Assembly (NCBI RefSeq): GCF_027943255.1
Contig: NC_072895.1
Coordinates: forward strand, 84,136,001-84,200,000
Direction: 5' to 3'
DNA length: 64,000 bases
Source: Anastrepha obliqua
Taxonomy: Eukaryota; Arthropoda; Insecta; Diptera; Tephritidae
Position numbers and translations under genes: made by a program. Shown in pieces: positions 11,467 to 23,650 of this stretch. The notes under the pieces were generated by a model, which was not told the DNA's origin, ran no database searches, and saw nothing but the letters and a program-made list of their open reading frames with translations. Within the stretch, counting starts at the first letter, position 1, and each line of letters begins with the position of its first letter.

Positions 11467-12658
11467 AAGGGGAATCAGATTGGAGGTGCTTTTCCAATAG
11501 GGGTTTTTTCACAGATCACGCTTGGCTACTCTCAAACTAAATAGATAATTTTTTTTCGGTATTCATTAGCATTTCATCGTGGAAAGACTTAAGCCTCAAC
11601 AACGTTTACAAATTCTACACAATTCTATTATCAAATCGATGCTCTGTGAAAAGTGTTCATCGCGCGCTCAGGCTAACTTATAGTGTACCTGTACATAACC
11701 GTCTTACCGAATTCACTACTCGGCGGCAAACCATTGGATAATAATCTATCGCTTAGACTACGTACAGCCCGAAATTAAGAGAATATTGCAGACGTAAATG
11801 AGAGTTTTGCTGAAATTCCGGATGAATCGATTGGACGACGATCTCAGCAACTTGGCCTATCTTATGGCATTACTTGGGCGATTTTACACAAAGGTATTGA
11901 TTTAAAATCGTATAAAATACTGCTAGTCCAAGATTTGAAGCCAGTCGATTTTCCAAAGCATCATAATTTCGGTCGTGGGGCTCTTGAAATCGCCCTGAAG
12001 ATCCGCATTTGTGACCCATTTTTGGCTTAATGGCTACATCAATTAGCAAATTTGCCGTATTTGGACTGAAAAACAACCCAAAGCGATTCAAGAACAGCCA
12101 TTAGATGCATTGAGAACAACCGTTTGGTGCGGCCTCAAAGACAAGTCTGACACCAATGAAATGTAAAGTGAATGGCGAACGCCTTTTTGATGCCGGAAAT
12201 TGATGCCCGTTATCTCCACAACATTTGGTACCAACAAGATGGCGGACGGCGCTACTTGCCATCCAGCCCGTGAAACAATGGATTCACTGCGTCGTCGTTT
12301 CGATGAGTAATTTATCTCTCGTCTCAGACCAGTGGATTGGCCACCAAGATCGTGTGATATCACACCTTTGGACTTTTCTTTATGGGGGCTTTGTGGATAA
12401 ATCAACTTCAATTGAGGCATTGGAAGCCAACATCATTAAAGTTATTCACGAGGTACCGAGCGAAGCTCTCCAAAATTGCTAGTGTTTACGGATGGCTAAA
12501 TTACGGCGCAGTTGCGGCCAACATTTAAAAGGGATTATCCTAAAAAAATAAATGTCACGAATGGTTTAACACAAAAATAATAAAGATTGCACAATCAATT
12601 TGATTTTCCGTTGTTTTATTGCAATTTAAAATCCGATACCTCTAAATTAATCACCCTA
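11467..12658 (+). pseudogene. Degenerate DD41D-type mariner, 1.19 kb
   Basis: It is flanked by TA at 11465-11466 and 12659-12660. The ends are imperfect inverted repeats (AAGGGGAATCAGATTGGAGG versus TAGGGTGATTAATTTAGAGG). Frames give LKPQQRLQILHNS at the N-terminus, LGLSYGITWAILHKGI, LVQDLKPVDFPKHHNFG, then LMPEIDARYLHNIWYQQDGG and GLATKIV. Many stops. Same family as the scrap at 40290-40450. Confidence 0.8.
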
Positions 12659-12660
12659 TA

Positions 12661-14424
12661 TAAAGTTGCGGATATGTTTCGATTTTGAAAAATTGTTTTT
12701 CGACCCTAAGCGCAGGCTTTGAGGTTCATTTTAAAATGTTGCATTAAAGTATGCAGAGTTTTCATACTTGACTAGACCTACAGCTCACGGTATGCCTCGA
12801 AGGAATTATATTTTCTCTCTCACAAGCGTTATTAATTTTTGGATGTCACTTGATTTTTTTCTACAAAAGAGGGCTGCCTACTAATTTTTCATTTCTATTA
12901 AAATATGGATTTCAAGTTCCAGAAATTTTGATCTCCAACCTAGCCATATTCGGCTAGAATGTGGGCCATCCTTTTATGTACATTAGAATGATAAAAAAAA
13001 TTTTTTTTCTTGATGCCTCGCCCTTAATTTGTGCTATAGACATTTATTTTTTATTGTTTTACTTATTATTTATTTTATTTGAATAAAACATAGTTAATAA
13101 TTGTTTGGGCATTCTGGAAACTAACAAGGGAAACTAAAAGAGGAGGTTAAATGAATATCTGCAAACATTTTGTTGTATTTTTGGATGCCACTTAATTCTT
13201 TTCTGCAAAATATGGCTCGTAATTTTTTCTTTTTCATTAAAATAAATTTATGTTGTAGCACCAAGAAATTTTTGTTTCCTAGGCCACCCTAATGTATGTA
13301 AGTACATACGCACATAGTTTGTGTGTGCGGCTTCTCTAAATTTTCTTTTGAACGCTGCACTTGTTTCTACTGCATTTTGTGTAAAGCTCTGCATTGTTCT
13401 TGCCACAACAACCGTACCACCACAGTGACGTATTTTTATTTTTATTGCTGGCCGATATTGTCCTTGTGGCTATAATTTAACAAATAATACCATTACAGAA
13501 AATTCATCAATGGGGAGCCATAGAAATGCTTTACAACGTGTCACACACACACATACACATAGTCCATCTGTTAGCACTAATACATTAAAATCGACTGTTT
13601 TCAGCCGCCATAGCCGCATGTGCTGGCGCACAGCATACCAAGTGTGGGTTCTTGGTTCAAAATCTGCGTCACAAACGGTCTTTTCCAATAGAGATTGGCA
13701 GTGGCATTCAAATTTTGGGGCGCTTTGCACACAAACTTTAGGGGAATAGCGGCCTAAGTGCCTACAAAGAATGCTTGCGCAACACTATTATTACTGTATT
13801 ATGTCTTCAAATAGTCTGAACATGTGAATTGGGCTGTTGAACAATTGTCGCACAGCTTTCCTATAAAAATCCTGCACCTAGCCATTATTGTCATCCCTCG
13901 CACGCAACGTTTCCCCTACATTTACACCACACAAATCCGTTCATTCTCAAAACGTGCGGTTCTACGCTCTATTGCCCAACTAGCTTCAGCGCTGGATTTG
14001 TTCCTAAATAAATGACAATCACAATGTTGCAAGATATCTCGTTGCTGTGAGCACGCAGCATACAGCTTTACTAGACACATATGTCCGTCTGTTTGTCACA
14101 CGTGTATACTCGTATGGTTCTGTGCAATTGAATATGACAATGCGAAAATTTGGCAACAACACGAAAGGAAGATGTAGCTGAAAATAAATTAATGCCTTTC
14201 GACCGCAATGATAATAAAAAATCTCTTCTTTCTGCAGAGATTTTGTTAGCTACGCTTTTTAAGAACACAGCATTGAGAGCACAGCACTGATTTTGGCGGG
14301 ACAAGCGTATTTCAAATAAAAAATGTAAGTCTGGCAGAATGGCCATAGAAAATAAGAGTAAGTGCTAATATCGACCCTAGCACCACCTATCAAGCCACAT
14401 TTCTTTTTGTCGAAGTTTGAATCA
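12661..14424. other. Non-coding AT-rich sequence
   Basis: A CA microsatellite occurs at 13542-13560. Short poly-A/T runs are frequent. I see no supported gene or named element. Confidence 0.5.
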
Positions 14425-14725
14425 AATTGGACCTTATATTACACATGGGCTGAAAAGCCCCGGGCCTCGAAAAGAAAACATGTTTTTTTTTGTTAAAAAT
14501 TAGCTTATTCATCAACGTAATTTGCATCAACGCAATCATTCCTGCACCGCGTAGTGCATCATCGGTGTCTCTACGACCACGTTTGAAGTCAGCAAACCAT
14601 ATTTTTATTTTTATTTCTGATGGAGCGGAGTCCGCATAACACTTTTCAAGCCATTGCTTCCCATGAGGAATCTGTCTAAAATTAAAACACGAAATTCTTT
14701 TTGATCCATTGTTTTGGCTTGGCTA
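14425..14725 (-). pseudogene. DD34D mariner N-terminal remnant
   Basis: From 14715 on the minus strand: MDQKEFRVLILDRFLMG, then KIKIWFADFKRGRRDTDDA in a shifted frame. This is the helix-turn-helix region of a mariner. The rest of the transposase is lost, and the sequence jumps to an end-like GGCCCGGGGCTTTTCAG. A deletion derivative. Confidence 0.65.
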
Positions 14726-15069
14726 AGGTCTATGAAGCTGGAGTTAGCTGAGCATAAGACCGATGTAGTCATAAAAAGCAGCAGAAACTAAGTAGAAACT
14801 ATAAATGTAAATGTTGGGACTGTAACTATCGTTTAAACTGCAAAAAACGCACCTGGAATACGCTATGAAGAAGGCCTTGAGTGTGCAGTCCTATCTGTCG
14901 CGAATTATGTCAAGCAACGTCGGACCTTGCCACAGAAAAAAAATATTATAGAAGGGTAGGCAGGTAGGTTCTTTTGTATACCGCATGGATCTGGGCTGTC
15001 GCATTGAACAAAAATCGCTACACAAAAAAACTGAGCCTTCTTTCAGCTAAGCGCCTAAGCGCTAAGAGC

Positions 15070-15345
15070 CTTCTTTCAGCTCTGCGGCTTCCGTACAATG
15101 TCGGACGATGCTTCCTCCGTTACAGCAGATCTTGTCAAGTAGACATTTTGGCGAAAAAATACAGATAAGGCTATCCGAACACGACGGTAGAGCAAGGCGT
15201 AAAAATATTGCAGAAGAAGAAAGGCGTCATTCGATTGCCCACTGGCAATACCGGGAGAGCAGAACACTGAAATGTAGATGGACGCATGAGCTAATAGCCA
15301 TTCTTACGCTTTCCCAACCCAGCTCCATCCTAGTTTTATTGAAAG
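15070..15345 (+). pseudogene. Possible R1-like LINE C-terminal scrap
   Basis: In shifted frames: LCGFRTMSDDASSVTADLVK, then IAHWQYR and CRWTHELIAILT. The FRTMSDDA and WTHELI blocks resemble the region between RT and the cysteine motif of R1-type LINEs. It is short and broken, so the assignment is tentative. Confidence 0.4.
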
Positions 15346-16939
15346 AACTGGTTGTGTGATGAGTAGAGGGCACAAAGGATCATTAAGGCGAAGTACAAAC
15401 CTTCTTTTATTCTACTTCTAATTCTAAGCTCTTCCCACAAGACTAAGACTAGTTAAAAATCTCAAAAAATTATCTAACTCAAGCTCAGATACATGAAGCA
15501 CAAATGAGTTAAGGTAACATTTCCACCATCGCCGTTTCTCCCCTCTGTCTTATCTAATCAAAGTACTCGTACACCGTGCAAAAGATCGACTCGTTGTGTG
15601 GCAAAGAACTTGATTCGGCAATAAATTTTAAATGAGCTATTTCGAAACGCAATCACTTATCTATTTATCTAATTTAGTTCAAAATATCCTTTCGATTATC
15701 AGGTTAACGAATTAAATGAGCAATAATTTCCGTGAAAAATCAACAAGCAGTAATTTTCCCTGCCTTCGCTTTCCTCTCAGATCAATTTCTCTCCTTGCTA
15801 CGCGTGGAACACCCACATCTGTACGTATGATTACGCTTTCGCATTTCCTACCCAATAAATCAAACAAATTCATCAACATTTTCCAGCGATTTCCTATATC
15901 TTGGCTAATAAATTTCATCAATGCACCTGGAAGCCAATGCAGCGAGTATCTACACCACATGAGCTTCAAGGTTCACATGCATCTATGTATGTGTACATAT
16001 ATTTGTATATCAGCAGATGTGTATGAGTGTGTGTTTGCATGTTTCACCCATAAACCATTTGGCGTGTGTATTGACTGAATTATGACTGGCGAACGTGAGC
16101 TATGCCAACACATACGCATACCGAATTTTATTTCCGCTATTAATCCTAAAATGCTACATTTTTCATTATTCGTTTTACTCGTTGGTGGCGTGTACACGTA
16201 TCGGTTGGTACAGAGAGTTAGCGTAAGAAGCAGGCACGTACAAGTATTCTAACATTTTTCGTCTTCACGTCGCTGTTATCTGTTGAAAGTATTTGAATTT
16301 TTATATCTATCGCATATGTACATATTTGATTTCTATTTGCCATTTTTGTTTTTGTATCATTGGCAAAATAATTTTTATTAGCTGGTGCTTTTATATACGA
16401 GTATCTGTATATGGAAGTATTTAAGTATATTTGAAAGACTATAATTTTAAGTGAAATTTCTCTCATTTTGCCAAAGAAATTCAGTGTGCATTAAAAATTG
16501 CGGTGTTCAATGTCAATTGAGAGGGAAAACTTGCACGCAACGAAATAAATTGGAAAATGTCCAAGACCTCGGGCATTAGAAGCATTACATCTTAGGTTGC
16601 AAATAAAAAGGACCTTTAATTGTACATTTTACACCTGAAATTTTTACTAAAAAGTGCTATACTCCACTTGATTTGAGTTCTGCCACTGGCCTATGGCATT
16701 AAAATAGTAGTTGGCTCAAAAGCAAGTTTATTTTAAAATAATATAATAGATAATTTTGACATTGACAGTCTTTTCGCTTGAAATCTGAAAGGCCGGCAAT
16801 TATCATTGCGGAAAGGGGAGTTTGTAATGAAGAGGATCATTTATTTTTTGAAATTGCTCTGTCATTACAAACATCATTCTTATTGCCACCATTGTAGATT
16901 GGCCTAATGGAAATAAATTTCCAATAAAAAAATCCAAAA
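15346..16939. other. Non-coding spacer
   Basis: AT-rich, with CA/TA dinucleotide-rich patches near 15980-16040. No supported gene. Confidence 0.5.
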
Positions 16940-16989
16940 AAGAATAACAAATTATAAATTTGGTAAGAATAACAAATTATAAATTTGGT
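16940..16989. repeat. 25-bp tandem duplication
   Basis: The unit starting aagaataacaaatta is present twice without a mismatch (16940-16964 and 16965-16989). Confidence 0.9.
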
Positions 16990-17097
16990 TTTCTTTTTTA
17001 TTTTGCAAGAATAAATTTAAGGTCACCGCATACTGGGAATTTTTTGACAAATTTTGTTCAAAACTGGATACAGGATCCAATTTTCGCCTAAAATGTA

Positions 17098-17220
17098 ATA
17101 ATTTTGATTAATATTCTCTGTTTGACTTTGAATTGGCCTTCAATTTGACCCCTCAAGGACAAAAGGACAAACTGACAATGAATTTTGACTCAGCAACTTC
17201 AAAAACAAGTATATCATTTT
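17098..17220 (+). repeat. Isolated monomer of the ~110-bp tandem repeat
   Basis: It contains AATATTCTCTGTTTGACTTT, CTTCAATTTGACCCCTCAAG, GACAAACTGACAATGAATTT and GACTCAGCAACTTC in the same order as the array at 17925-18300. The array and this monomer are separated by 700 bp of unrelated sequence. Confidence 0.75.
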
Positions 17221-17276
17221 TGACGTGATAACGTCTTATAATTCGATTTAGCCGGCTGCACGCACGAAAAAATGTG

Positions 17277-17348
17277 TCGTTATCTTGCTCATTCGTTGTT
17301 ATCTTGCTCAATCGCCGTTACCTTGCTCAATCGCCGTTACCTTGCTTG
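17277..17348. repeat. Short tandem array, ~19-bp unit
   Basis: Four successive copies of a unit like CCGTTACCTTGCTCAATCG; the first two are diverged. Confidence 0.75.
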
Positions 17349-17924
17349 AACTGCAAGCGAAAGCGCGGAATGAACGACAAAGAGCACAATCGTCCCTCGC
17401 ATTCGGCAACGTTCGACATCTGGCTCTCTCCTACTTGAGTGAGCATATATATGTACGTATACGTATGTATATGCGCATGTGTATATAAATTCACATATTT
17501 GTATTTGCAAATGCCTTCTTCCTGTGTGCATGGTAATGAACCATTTCTCTGTTGAGAATAGGACGATGATAGGAAAAGGAGGAAATGAAAGGAGGTGTTT
17601 CGAGAGTAATGTGTCTTGAAAAAGTCAAATCGATGATGTTGTCTCTTAGTGTTGTTGACTTATTAACGTCCGATGCACAATCGAAATTGAACATATCTTT
17701 CATGATTTTGATAAATGTTTCGTCATTTTTCACGTTTGTGTAAATGTAACTTGATCAATTCCATTACGATTCCATTTACCTCCTTCTCTATATCCATACA
17801 AAATATCTATCAAACAAATAAAACTAAAATTTTCTTTTGAAAAATGCAACCATTCCATCAGTATTTGCTTATGACGTTGTCACGTTAAACTATCATCAGT
17901 AAACCGACTTTACAGACAACTTCC

Positions 17925-18300
17925 TTTTTTTAATTTTCCGGTGTATATTCTATGTTTGACCTTCAATTTGAATCCACAAGGACAAACTGATAACGAATTT
18001 CGACTCAGCAACTTTAAAAATATATATTTATATAAACTTAATTTTTTAATTTTCCAGTGAATATTCTGTGTTTGGCTTTGAATTGACCTTTTAGGACAAA
18101 CTGACAATTCTAAGTGCAACTCTGAAAATATATATATCAATTTTCTTTTTAATTTTATAGTGAATATCCTACTTTGACCTTCAATTTGATCCCTTAAGGA
18201 CAAATGGATAACGAATTCGGACTCAGCAACCCCAAAAGCGTATATATCAATATTTAGAAAATTTTCCGGTGAATATTCTGGGTTTCTCTTTGTAAAAAAT
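17925..18300 (+). repeat. Degenerate ~110-bp tandem repeat array
   Basis: Three full monomers and a partial fourth. Each starts with TTTAATTTTCCGGTGAATAT, goes through TTTGACCTTCAATTTGA, AGGACAAACTGATAACGAAT and CTCAGCAAC, and ends in an AT-rich tract with ATATATCAA. Divergence between copies suggests an old, decaying satellite. Confidence 0.75.
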
Positions 18301-18535
18301 AAGTTTTTAAGTTTTTAGGTAGTTGGGGGATGATTTCACCTCTTAAGGGGGCTGGAAATTTGCATACTTTCTGGGATGTATTACCGTTGATTAGAACTAC
18401 TATACGATAGAAAAATGCCAAACCGAATTTGAATACATGCGATTTTTTATGTTTAAGATAAAAATTATTAAAATCGGTCAATAATTGCCTTCTCTCGGAT
18501 TTACGAACAAAATTTATCGAAAAATTGCTATTGTG

Positions 18536-18625
18536 CGCCATGTCTATCGTTCGGAGTCGCACGACACAAATAGGAGGAGAGCTCAGCCAAACACCCAAAA
18601 AGGATGTACGCGCCAATTATAAAAA
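18536..18625 (+). mobile_element. SINE family 1 fragment (3' end)
   Basis: It contains CGTTCGGAGTCG, CACAAATAGGAGGAGAGCTC, GCCAAACACCCAAAAAGGAT and GTACGCGCCAATTATA. The 3' hairpin is almost complete. Confidence 0.75.
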
Positions 18626-18639
18626 AAATAAGGCGGGAC

Positions 18640-19039
18640 AATTTTTCAATAAAATAACTGAAAGAATATCTATTTCGCAAACGTTTTAAGATTGTTAATA
18701 CCAGTAAAAGCGAACCAAAATTTAAAGCGGAGCAAAAGTTAAAGTTAAAATCGAGCGCATAACACCTATCATTAACAACAAATTGGAACTGAAAAATTCC
18801 GGAAACAAGTTGGCAAACAACATTTGTGGTGCTGGCAAACTTATTGTCATAAAAAACTGTTGAAAGTGTAGAAGAGGCCAATTGTTTAGGCTTAATAAGC
18901 TTTTTAAAACTTGCGTCGATTTACTAGTCCTTTATCATTGATTTTCAAACTGTGTTTAAATAGCGGAACTCTCATCGATTCATGAAACCTATAGTTAAGC
19001 AGAGCATTATTGCTAAGTTATTTGATATACGTAAGGTTA
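18640..19039. other. Spacer, nothing recognised
   Basis: No supported feature. Confidence 0.4.
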
Positions 19040-19700
19040 TATATCTCATTGCCAACATAGATTTTTCCCCGGCAGGACGACCTGCTCTAATCTCGTTTTA
19101 GCTACAAATCATAGTAAGTGCTTTTCAAAACTGTTCCCAATTAGACGTAATTTATTTAGAGTTTTCGAAAGCCTTCGATAAGGTGGACCACTCAATACTT
19201 TTGTATAAGTTGAAATACCATGGGATTCGAGGAAACCTCTACTCCAGTTTATTAAAAGGTAGGAAACTACTCGTAAAAATTTGACCTATTGCGTCTAAAA
19301 TCATAGTCAATGCATAGTCGGATATACCGCAAAGAACTCATTCCGGGTCATTGCTATTCACGCTCTTTATAAATGACTTACCAAACCATTTTAAGCTTGC
19401 AAACTGTTTAATGTTTGCGGATGACATAAAACCCTCCAAGAGGTACATAACTTAACAGATGGTCAAAACATACGGTCACATCTCTAAGTCTTTCTGTCAA
19501 ATTGATTTTCTGTTAACTATACCTAAATTAAACAACTGCATACCAAGTTGATAGTGGGAAATGAAGAATCTTGCTGTTATTTTTGATACTTAACTTTCAT
19601 TGACCAAAGAATTTGCAATGGTTGGTTTCATGAGAAGAAGAATCACTGAATACGTTCTCGCATTGATTAATATGGAACCCATACAATGATGCTCATCCGA
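19040..19700 (+). pseudogene. LINE reverse transcriptase remnant (Jockey/CR1 group)
   Basis: Frames give LDVIYLEFSKAFDKVDHSIL (RT motif A with its catalytic Asp), KYHGIRGNLYSSL, then HSGSLLFTLFINDLPNHF and LMFADDIK (the FADD catalytic block). Motif order is correct but a frameshift separates A from C. Inactive fragment. Confidence 0.8.
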
Positions 19701-19879
19701 GAAAAACCGAAAAGGCATTACAATGTTTTACAAAAATAGCATTTTTTAAAGCGGGCTGGCAAGATTATTATTATTTAACTTAGTCTGCAAGATTATTTTC
19801 TGTAGACTGAAGCAAATAAAATATAAACCAAAAATAAAAAAGTCTAAGCGGTTAGCAGGAAGCTTGCAGGCTACTAATC

Positions 19880-20260
19880 GCAGATTTCTCTTTTAAGGGC
19901 AATATCGCTATTCTTTCGGATAGCCAAGCCTACAACCTCAAACAATCGTCACCATTGATAAACATGAAACGACGGGACGCCTGGAGACTAACGGTTGTCA
20001 TAACTGGCTTTTGGTGTGTCTGAGAACAAGCAGCCAAAATGAGCATCCTTCACAACACATACTGTCACAGTTGTAAACAACCGGAGAAAAAGGAAACAAT
20101 CTTCCACTTCCTCTGTGAATGCCCTGCCCTATGGAATATAGGATATAGTATTGCTATAAATAACCGTTACACAAGTTGGTAACGAGAATGTGGCAACAAA
20201 ATGGTGCGAAAGCGCTAGTTGGATTCTGGATGAATCACCACTCTAACCAAGCAACCAACC
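19880..20260 (+). pseudogene. LINE RNase H tail with cysteine motif
   Basis: It encodes AILSDSQAYNLKQSS, MKRRDAWRLTVVITG, then CHSCKQPEKKETIFHFLCEC, a CCHC-like motif typical of the C-terminus of RNase H-bearing LINEs. It is probably from a different element than the RT at 19040, since RNase H is missing from Jockey-type LINEs; a fusion junction near 19800 is inferred. Confidence 0.7.
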
Positions 20261-20528
20261 AAGCAATTAGCTTTCTCTTCTGCGTTTCATGCGCAAATGT
20301 CTTCTGAGTGACATTTCAATTACCACCGGTGCGTGAATATTTTTATTCGGATTTGTGGTGAAGAAAATTTACTAATATCCTGTATTCAAATTTCAATTAC
20401 ATTTTTTTTCCAATCGATTTTGAAAAAAAACAAAATTTTTGCTCTAATTGAAAAAAAGTCCCATTTGTTTTGGAAATCACATTTTTTATGGCTTTATTTT
20501 GAATCTTACTGCTTAATAAACAATTATA

Positions 20529-21401
20529 CGAGGTGTGCTAAAAAATTATCGCGAATTTTGTGTTTTTTTTTCAAAAATTATTTGTTTATTCATTAATATC
20601 TATTTTGTCCCCTTCAAAGTAATCTCCATGAGATATTATGCACTTGTGCCAACGTTTCTTCCAATTTTCGAAGTATTTCAAAAAATCATTTTTTTATCTT
20701 GTTCAGCTCCTCCTTCGATGCCGTCTCTATCTCGTCAATCGTAGCGTAGCGTCGTCATTTGGGCCTCTTCAGTTTCGGGAACAAGAAAAAGTCACAGGGG
20801 GCCAGATCTGGGGAATACGGTGGCTGTGGCATCATTAGTATGTTGTTTTGGCCAAAAAGTGGCGCACAAGCAACGATGTGTGAGCAGGGGCGTTTCGTGA
20901 TGCAAGAGCCAATTTTTGTTCTTCCGCAGTTTTGGCACAAATTTTGCGGCGACCCGTCTCATGCCCAAATCATTGAAAAAAATCGAATCGCACGAGCCAG
21001 TCGATATGTCTAGGTCCTCAGCAACTTCTCTAACGGTGATTCGACGATTGGCCAATACCATTTTCTATTGTTGAAGTGCTCGGGCGTCCACCGATAAACG
21101 TTGCTTTGGTGTAAAGTAGCTTCTCCGTATGACACAGTCAACATTCGGAATGCATCCGCGCACTTAATTTCGTTTTTTACACAAAATTTGATACAGGTTC
21201 TTTGATCCATCTTCTTGAATAGGTAAAATCGAAGAGCCGAAACACGTGCAAGCAAAGCAGCTGTCAACAATTAACTGAACATTCAAAATGGCCGAACTCG
21301 TCAGCATGAGTGAGAGACATGACACAAAAAAATTTTAATTCGAATATACATACGTAACCTGCGAAAATTGAAAATTCGCGATACTTTTTGAACACACCTC
21401 G
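20529..21401 (-). mobile_element. DD34D mariner deletion derivative, 873 bp
   Basis: TA at 20527-20528 and 21402-21403 flank it. The inverted ends read CGAGGTGTGCTAAAAAATTA and (reverse) CGAGGTGTGTTCAAAAAGTA, continuing to the subterminal GCGAATTTT. On the minus strand: MDQRTCIKFCVKNEIKC, ITVREVAEDLDISTG and LGMRRVAAKFVPKL, then a jump to MMPQPPYSPDLAPCDFFLF, the third-Asp block. First and second catalytic Asp regions are deleted. The same end family as the full-length element at 57323. Confidence 0.9.
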
Positions 21402-21509
21402 TATTTGTCACTATGCTCGTGATTTCGGTCATGTACTTATATATATATATATGTATATTCGAATAAAAATTTTTTTGTGTCATGTCTCTCACTCATGCCG
21501 ACGAGTTCG

Positions 21510-21810
21510 GCGCGTACACCCTCTTTGGGTGTTTGGCCGAGCTCCTCCTCCTATTTGTGGTGTGCGTCTTGATGTCGTTCCACAAATGGAGGGACCTACA
21601 ATTTCAAGCCGACTCCGAACGGAAAATATTTTTATGAGGAGCTTTTTCATGGCAGAAATACACTCGGTTTGCCATTGCCTGCCGAGAGGCGACCGCTATT
21701 AGAAAAATGTTTTTCTTAATTTTGGTGTTTCATCGAGATTCGAACCTACGTTCTCTCTGTGAATTCCGAATGGTAGTCACGCACCAACCCATTGAGCTAC
21801 GGCGGCCGCC
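21510..21810 (-). mobile_element. tRNA-derived SINE family 1, copy B
   Basis: Nearly complete: the minus-strand head GGCGGCCGCCGTAGCTCAAT, GTTCGAATCTCGATG, the body, and CGGCCAAACACCCAAAGAGG ending GTACGCGC. The final AATTATA tail is missing: the element abuts a 62-bp inverted copy of mariner sequence at 21450-21511. Confidence 0.8.
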
Positions 21811-22907
21811 GTACTTAGCTCAAATCTTATTAATATTAATTTGTTTTGTTCGTGTTATAAAAAATCTAATTAAAATAATGTAATTTTGGCGAAGCATTTT
21901 TTTTCGTATGTAGAAGCACACACACATACATACATACATATGTTGACAGGCTGCATATTCCTGCTGTTTGAATGAAGCTAAAAACTGCTAAATATTAATA
22001 GAAAATAACAATAAAAAGCTTTTCTAAATAGTTCCGTCAAATATGCAAATAAGTTTACAATTTTCCAAGCCAATGGCCACCAACGCGCTCAGCTTATCTA
22101 TGAATGGCTAACTTCGGCCAACCAACTCATTCACTCCCGCATGCAAATGTTCAACAAGCTAACGCACATACAAGCCAGCCGCGCTTACCACACATGCCAT
22201 CAGTGCCATATATGCCACATATGCCACAGAAGCGCTAAAAATCGGTAAATTTCACGATTAAAAATATGTATGTCATTTTACTGTAATTTAAATTAGTCGG
22301 CGGCATTATTTGTTATTAATTTACCAGTAAAACCCAATTTAAAACTACAACAAAAATTATTAAAAAGCATATAATCACTTCGCACACACCCACACATTTA
22401 CGCATTTGCCTGCATGGGCTATGTTTATTATGTAAAGTTGCCACACAACAAAGCTATTAAATCAAATAACTAACCAAACTTGCCTCCAAAAACATCAACA
22501 TGAAACCACAAAATTTTCCTAAAGCTGCAACAAGTTGGAAAAACACATATTTATTATACGTAGTGCCATCCATTTTTAAGCACCCTGTAAGAAAATCCAC
22601 TAGTTCTTAAGTTCTACAGAATCCTACTTAAGCATACTTCTCTTGTCATGGAAATCGCTGCGGCATAGAAAGTCATATTTTTGTCATATAAAAGTCAACT
22701 CAGCTGCCTTAAAGAATGTGCGATCTGTGATATTATTCGGCAATTTTGAAACGACTGACTATCGGCATCAATATTTGCGACATCATCGCGCTTTTAGCAT
22801 CACTTGAGAGTTTTACTTCGTCATTTACTTTCTGGTGTACAAGAACTTCATTTTCTTCACAGTAGCTAGAATTCCCTAGATCCCATAAATTGGCCCAACT
22901 TCTTCTT
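21811..22907. other. Non-coding AT-rich spacer
   Basis: Short CA/TA microsatellite at 21916-21942 and a repeated ATATGCCACATATGCCA at about 22204-22228. No gene. Confidence 0.5.
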
Positions 22908-23310
22908 CTTCTTAATTGGCGCGATAACCGCTTACGCGATTTTGGCCGAGATTAACAAAGCGCGCCAGTCGTTTCTTTCTCGTGCTAACCGGCGCCAATT
23001 GGACACACCAAGTGAAGCCAAGTCCTTCTCCACCTGATCTTTCCAACGCAGAGGAGGCCTTCCTCTTCCTCTGCTACCACCAGCTGGTACCGCATCGAAT
23101 ACTTTCCAAGCCGTAGCGTTTGTATCCATTCGGACGACATGACCCAGCCAACGAAGCCGCTGGATCTTTATTCGCTGCGCTATGTCTATGTCGTCGTAAA
23201 GCTCATACAGCTCATCGTTCCATCGTCTACGATATTCGCCGTTGCCAACGTGCAAAGGTCCAAAAATCTTACGCAGAATCTTTCTCTCGAACACTCCAAG
23301 CGTCGCCCAA
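22908..23310 (-). pseudogene. 5'-truncated RTE-like LINE with GAA tail
   Basis: Minus strand: TLGVFERKILRKIFGPLHVG, RRRWNDELYELYDDID, RIKIQRLRWLGHVVRM, RGRGRPPLRWKDQVEKDL and NWRRLARERNDWRALL. It ends at 22908 with GCGCCAATTA followed by AAG repeats. Only the last ~130 codons remain, yet they are open, suggesting a young copy. Confidence 0.85.
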
Positions 23311-23650
23311 CTACTGCCACCGAAAACTGGTGGTTCACATCCATGTTTTGCTCTCTTTCGGATGTACCTGACATCGAATTCTGCATTCTGGGGTCGTCGG
23401 AGGAAAATTTTGCTATTATAGCCAATTAAATTCACTATGGTTTCATCAGATCAAAGAACATTCTTCCATTTTCTTCAAAAAATGTACCTCTGCACGGGTT
23501 CCACCCTTTGGATTATATTCTCTTTGCTTTTTACTCAAAAATTAAACTTAAGCTGCACGGCGCCTGTCTAACGATGCCACAAAAGCCAGTGATAAATATT
23601 ATATTTATAGGTTTCTGCCTCCTTTTTTTACCTGTTGTTAATACGAAAAA
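23311..23650 (-). pseudogene. Tc1-like transposase fragment joined to the LINE
   Basis: Minus strand: WKNVL, a stop in place of Trp, SDETIVNLIGYNSKIFLRRP, then IRKRAKHGCEPPVFGGS. SDET is the first catalytic Asp block of Tc1 transposases and the KHG block follows. The frame then runs without a break into the LINE at about 23310. Confidence 0.65.

Noticed and set aside
13542..13560. CA-rich repeat as regulatory element
   Set aside because: A plain dinucleotide microsatellite with no supporting context.
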